Source of the DNA: Eledone cirrhosa
Lineage: Eukaryota; Mollusca; Cephalopoda; Octopoda; Eledonidae
DNA: 64,000 nt
Assembly (NCBI GenBank): GCA_964016885.1
Contig: OZ024741.1
Span: 25,847,927 to 25,911,926 of the forward strand
Reading direction: 5' to 3'
Shown here: piece after piece, positions 61,701-64,000 of the stretch
Layout of the letters: every line of letters starts with the position of its first letter
Numbering within the stretch: the stretch's first letter is position 1
Translations under genes and position numbers: made by a program
Notes under the pieces: generated by a model
Told to the model about the DNA's origin: nothing
The model's input: only the letters and a program-made list of their open reading frames with translations
Databases searched by the model: none

Positions 61701-64000
61701 ACTACAATATCTTCCACCTACATCTACAGTCTACACTACAATATCTTCCACCAACATCTACAGTCTACACTACAATATCTTCCATCTACAGTTCTACACT
61801 CCAATATCTTCCACCAACATCTACAGTTCTACACTCCAATATCTTCCACCAACATCTACAGTCTACACTACAATATCTTCCACCAACATCTACAGTCTAC
61901 ACTACAATATCTTCCACCAACATCTACAGTTCTACACTACAATATCTTCCACCAACATCTACAGTCTACACTACAATATCTTCCACCAACATCTACAGTC
62001 TACACTACAATATCTTCCATCTACAGTCTACACTACAATATCTTCCACCTACATCTACAGTCTACACTACAATATCTTCCACCAACATCTACAGTCTACA
62101 CTACAATATCTTCCACCAACATCTACAGTTCTACACTACAATATCTTCCAACTACATATACAGTCTACACTACAATATTTTCCACCAACATCTACAGTCT
62201 ATACTATAATATCTTCCACCAATATCTACAGTCTACACTATAATATCTTCCACCAAATATCTACAGTCTACACTACAATATCTTCTACCAACATCTACAG
62301 TCTACACTACAATATCTTTCACCAACATCTACAGTCTACACTACAATATCTTCCATATACAGTCTACACTACAATATCTTCCATCTACAGTCTACACTAC
62401 AATATCTTCCATCTACATCTACAGTTCTACACTACAATATTTTCCATATACAGTCTACACTACAATATCTTCCATATACAGTCTACACTACAATATCTTC
62501 CATCTACAGTCTACACTACAATATCTTCCACCAACATCTACAGTCTACACTACAATATCTTCCACCAACATCTACAGTCTACACTACAATATCTTCCACC
62601 AACATCTACAGTCTACACTACAATATCTTCCACTTACATCTACAGTCTACACTACAATATCTTCCACCAACATCTACAGTCTACACTACAATATCTTCCA
62701 CCAACATCTACAGTTTACACTACAATATCTTCCACCAACATCTACAGTCTACACTACAATATCTTCCACCAACATCTACAGTCTACACTACAATATCTTC
62801 CACCAACATCTACAGTCTACACTACAATATCTTCCACCTACATCTACAGTCTACACTACAATATCTTCCACCAACATCTACAGTCTACACTACAATATCT
62901 TCCACCTACATCTACAGTCTATACTACAATATCTTCCACCAACATCTACAGTCTACACTACAATATCTTCCACCAACATCTACAGTTCTACACTACAATA
63001 TCTTCCACCAACATCTACAGTCTACACTACAATATCTTCCACCAACATCTACAGTCTACACTCCAATATCTTCCACCAACATCTACAGTCTACACTACAA
63101 TATCTTCCACCTACATCTACAGTTCTACACTACAATATCTTCCACCAACATCTACAGTCTACACTACAATATCTTCTACCAACATCTACAGTCTACACTA
63201 CAATATCTTCCACCTACATCTACAGTCTACACTACAATATCTTTAGCTACATCTACAGTCTACACTACAATATCTTCCACCTACATCTACAGTCTACACT
63301 ACAATATCTTCCACCAACATCTACAGTCTACACTACAATATCTGCCACCTACATCTACAGTCTACACTACAATATCTTCCACCAACATCTACAGTCTACA
63401 CTACAATATCTTCCACCAACATCTACAGTCTACACTACAATATCTTCCACTTACATCTACAGTCTACACTACAATATCTTCCACCAACATCTACAGTCTA
63501 CACTACAATATCTTCCACCAACATCTACAGTTTACACTACAATATCTTCCACCAACATCTACTGTCTACACTACAATATCTTCCACCAACATCTACAGTC
63601 TACACTACAATATCTTCCACCAACATCTACAGTCTACACTACAATATCTTCCACCTACATCTACAGTCTACACTAGAATATCTTCCACCAACATCTACAG
63701 TCTACACTACAATATCTTCCACCTACATCTACAGTCTATACTACAATATCTTCCACCAACATCTACAGTCTACACTACAATATCTTCCACCAACATCTAC
63801 AGTTCTACACTACAATATCTTCCACCAACATCTACAGTCTACACTACAATATCTTCCACCAACATCTACAGTCTACACTCCAATATCTTCCACCAACATC
63901 TACAGTCTACACTACAATATCTTCCACCTACATCTACAGTTCTACACTACAATATCTTCCACCAACATCTACAGTCTACACTACAATATCTTCTACCAAC
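55728..64000. repeat. 34 bp satellite array (over 8.2 kb, runs off the window)
   Basis: The unit reads 'tacactacaatatcttcc' then 'accaacatctacagtc'. Common variants: 35 bp ('cagttc'), 22 bp ('ttccatctacag'), 'cacctacatc' and 'ctttagctacatc'. Roughly 240 units are present. Two tandem copies of a 1,865 bp block (about 57140-59004 and 59005-60869) and a later 817 bp period (about 62520 to the end) are visible. No coding evidence. Confidence 0.97.

Noticed and set aside
55728..64000. CRISPR-like array of 34 bp repeats
   Set aside because: No spacers; the repeat is continuous and varies by point changes only.

Overview
The window reads as gene-poor, repeat-saturated animal DNA, most probably from a cephalopod mollusc (octopus or squid type). 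That is an inference. It rests on several tRNA-derived SINEs and LINE 3' tails of the kind known from cephalopods: heads with a B box, cores carrying the phrase 'ggtcgataaaataaagtacc', and GAT or ATT tails. Retroelement coding sequence is AT- or GC-biased by element. No bacterial gene signals, rRNA genes or free-standing tRNA genes were seen. I found no host protein-coding gene that I can support. Every recognisable coding stretch belongs to a retrotransposon, and most long open frames are shadows of tandem repeats whose unit length is divisible by 3.

Layout. 1-1512: the 3' two thirds of a dead Penelope-like element (reverse transcriptase plus GIY-YIG nuclease) on the minus strand. 1513-4995: a 40-43 bp minisatellite. 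5446-8262: two tandem 5'-truncated LINE copies with microsatellite flanks, the first bounded by a 17 bp target-site duplication. 8300-9035: LINE and SINE fragments. 9190-12153: a 65 bp tandem repeat and several simple-sequence blocks. 12170-13025: SINE pieces. 13022-16676: a 30 bp telomere-like minisatellite. 16916-22290: simple repeats, LINE C-terminal fragments, SINEs and a small TA-flanked MITE. 22350-42006: a 19.7 kb satellite with a 91 bp unit. 42007-47905: AT-rich spacer, then a nearly complete Penelope-like element (43481-47729) with roughly 490 bp inverted terminal repeats, each carrying a predicted hammerhead ribozyme. 47837-55440: remnants of LINEs, SINEs and MITEs, and a 149 bp palindrome. 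55728-64000: a 34 bp satellite that runs off the window.

How the parts relate. The Penelope-like ORF supplies a reverse transcriptase and an endonuclease, and the terminal repeats supply candidate ribozymes of the 2 bp stem III type known from this class. The LINEs provide 3' tails that SINEs share, as expected for SINEs mobilised by LINE machinery. Four long tandem arrays (about 35 kb together) show second-order duplications of 83/165 bp, about 1.64 kb, 817 bp and 1,865 bp. This indicates repeated local amplification and makes heterochromatin or an assembly-sensitive region likely.
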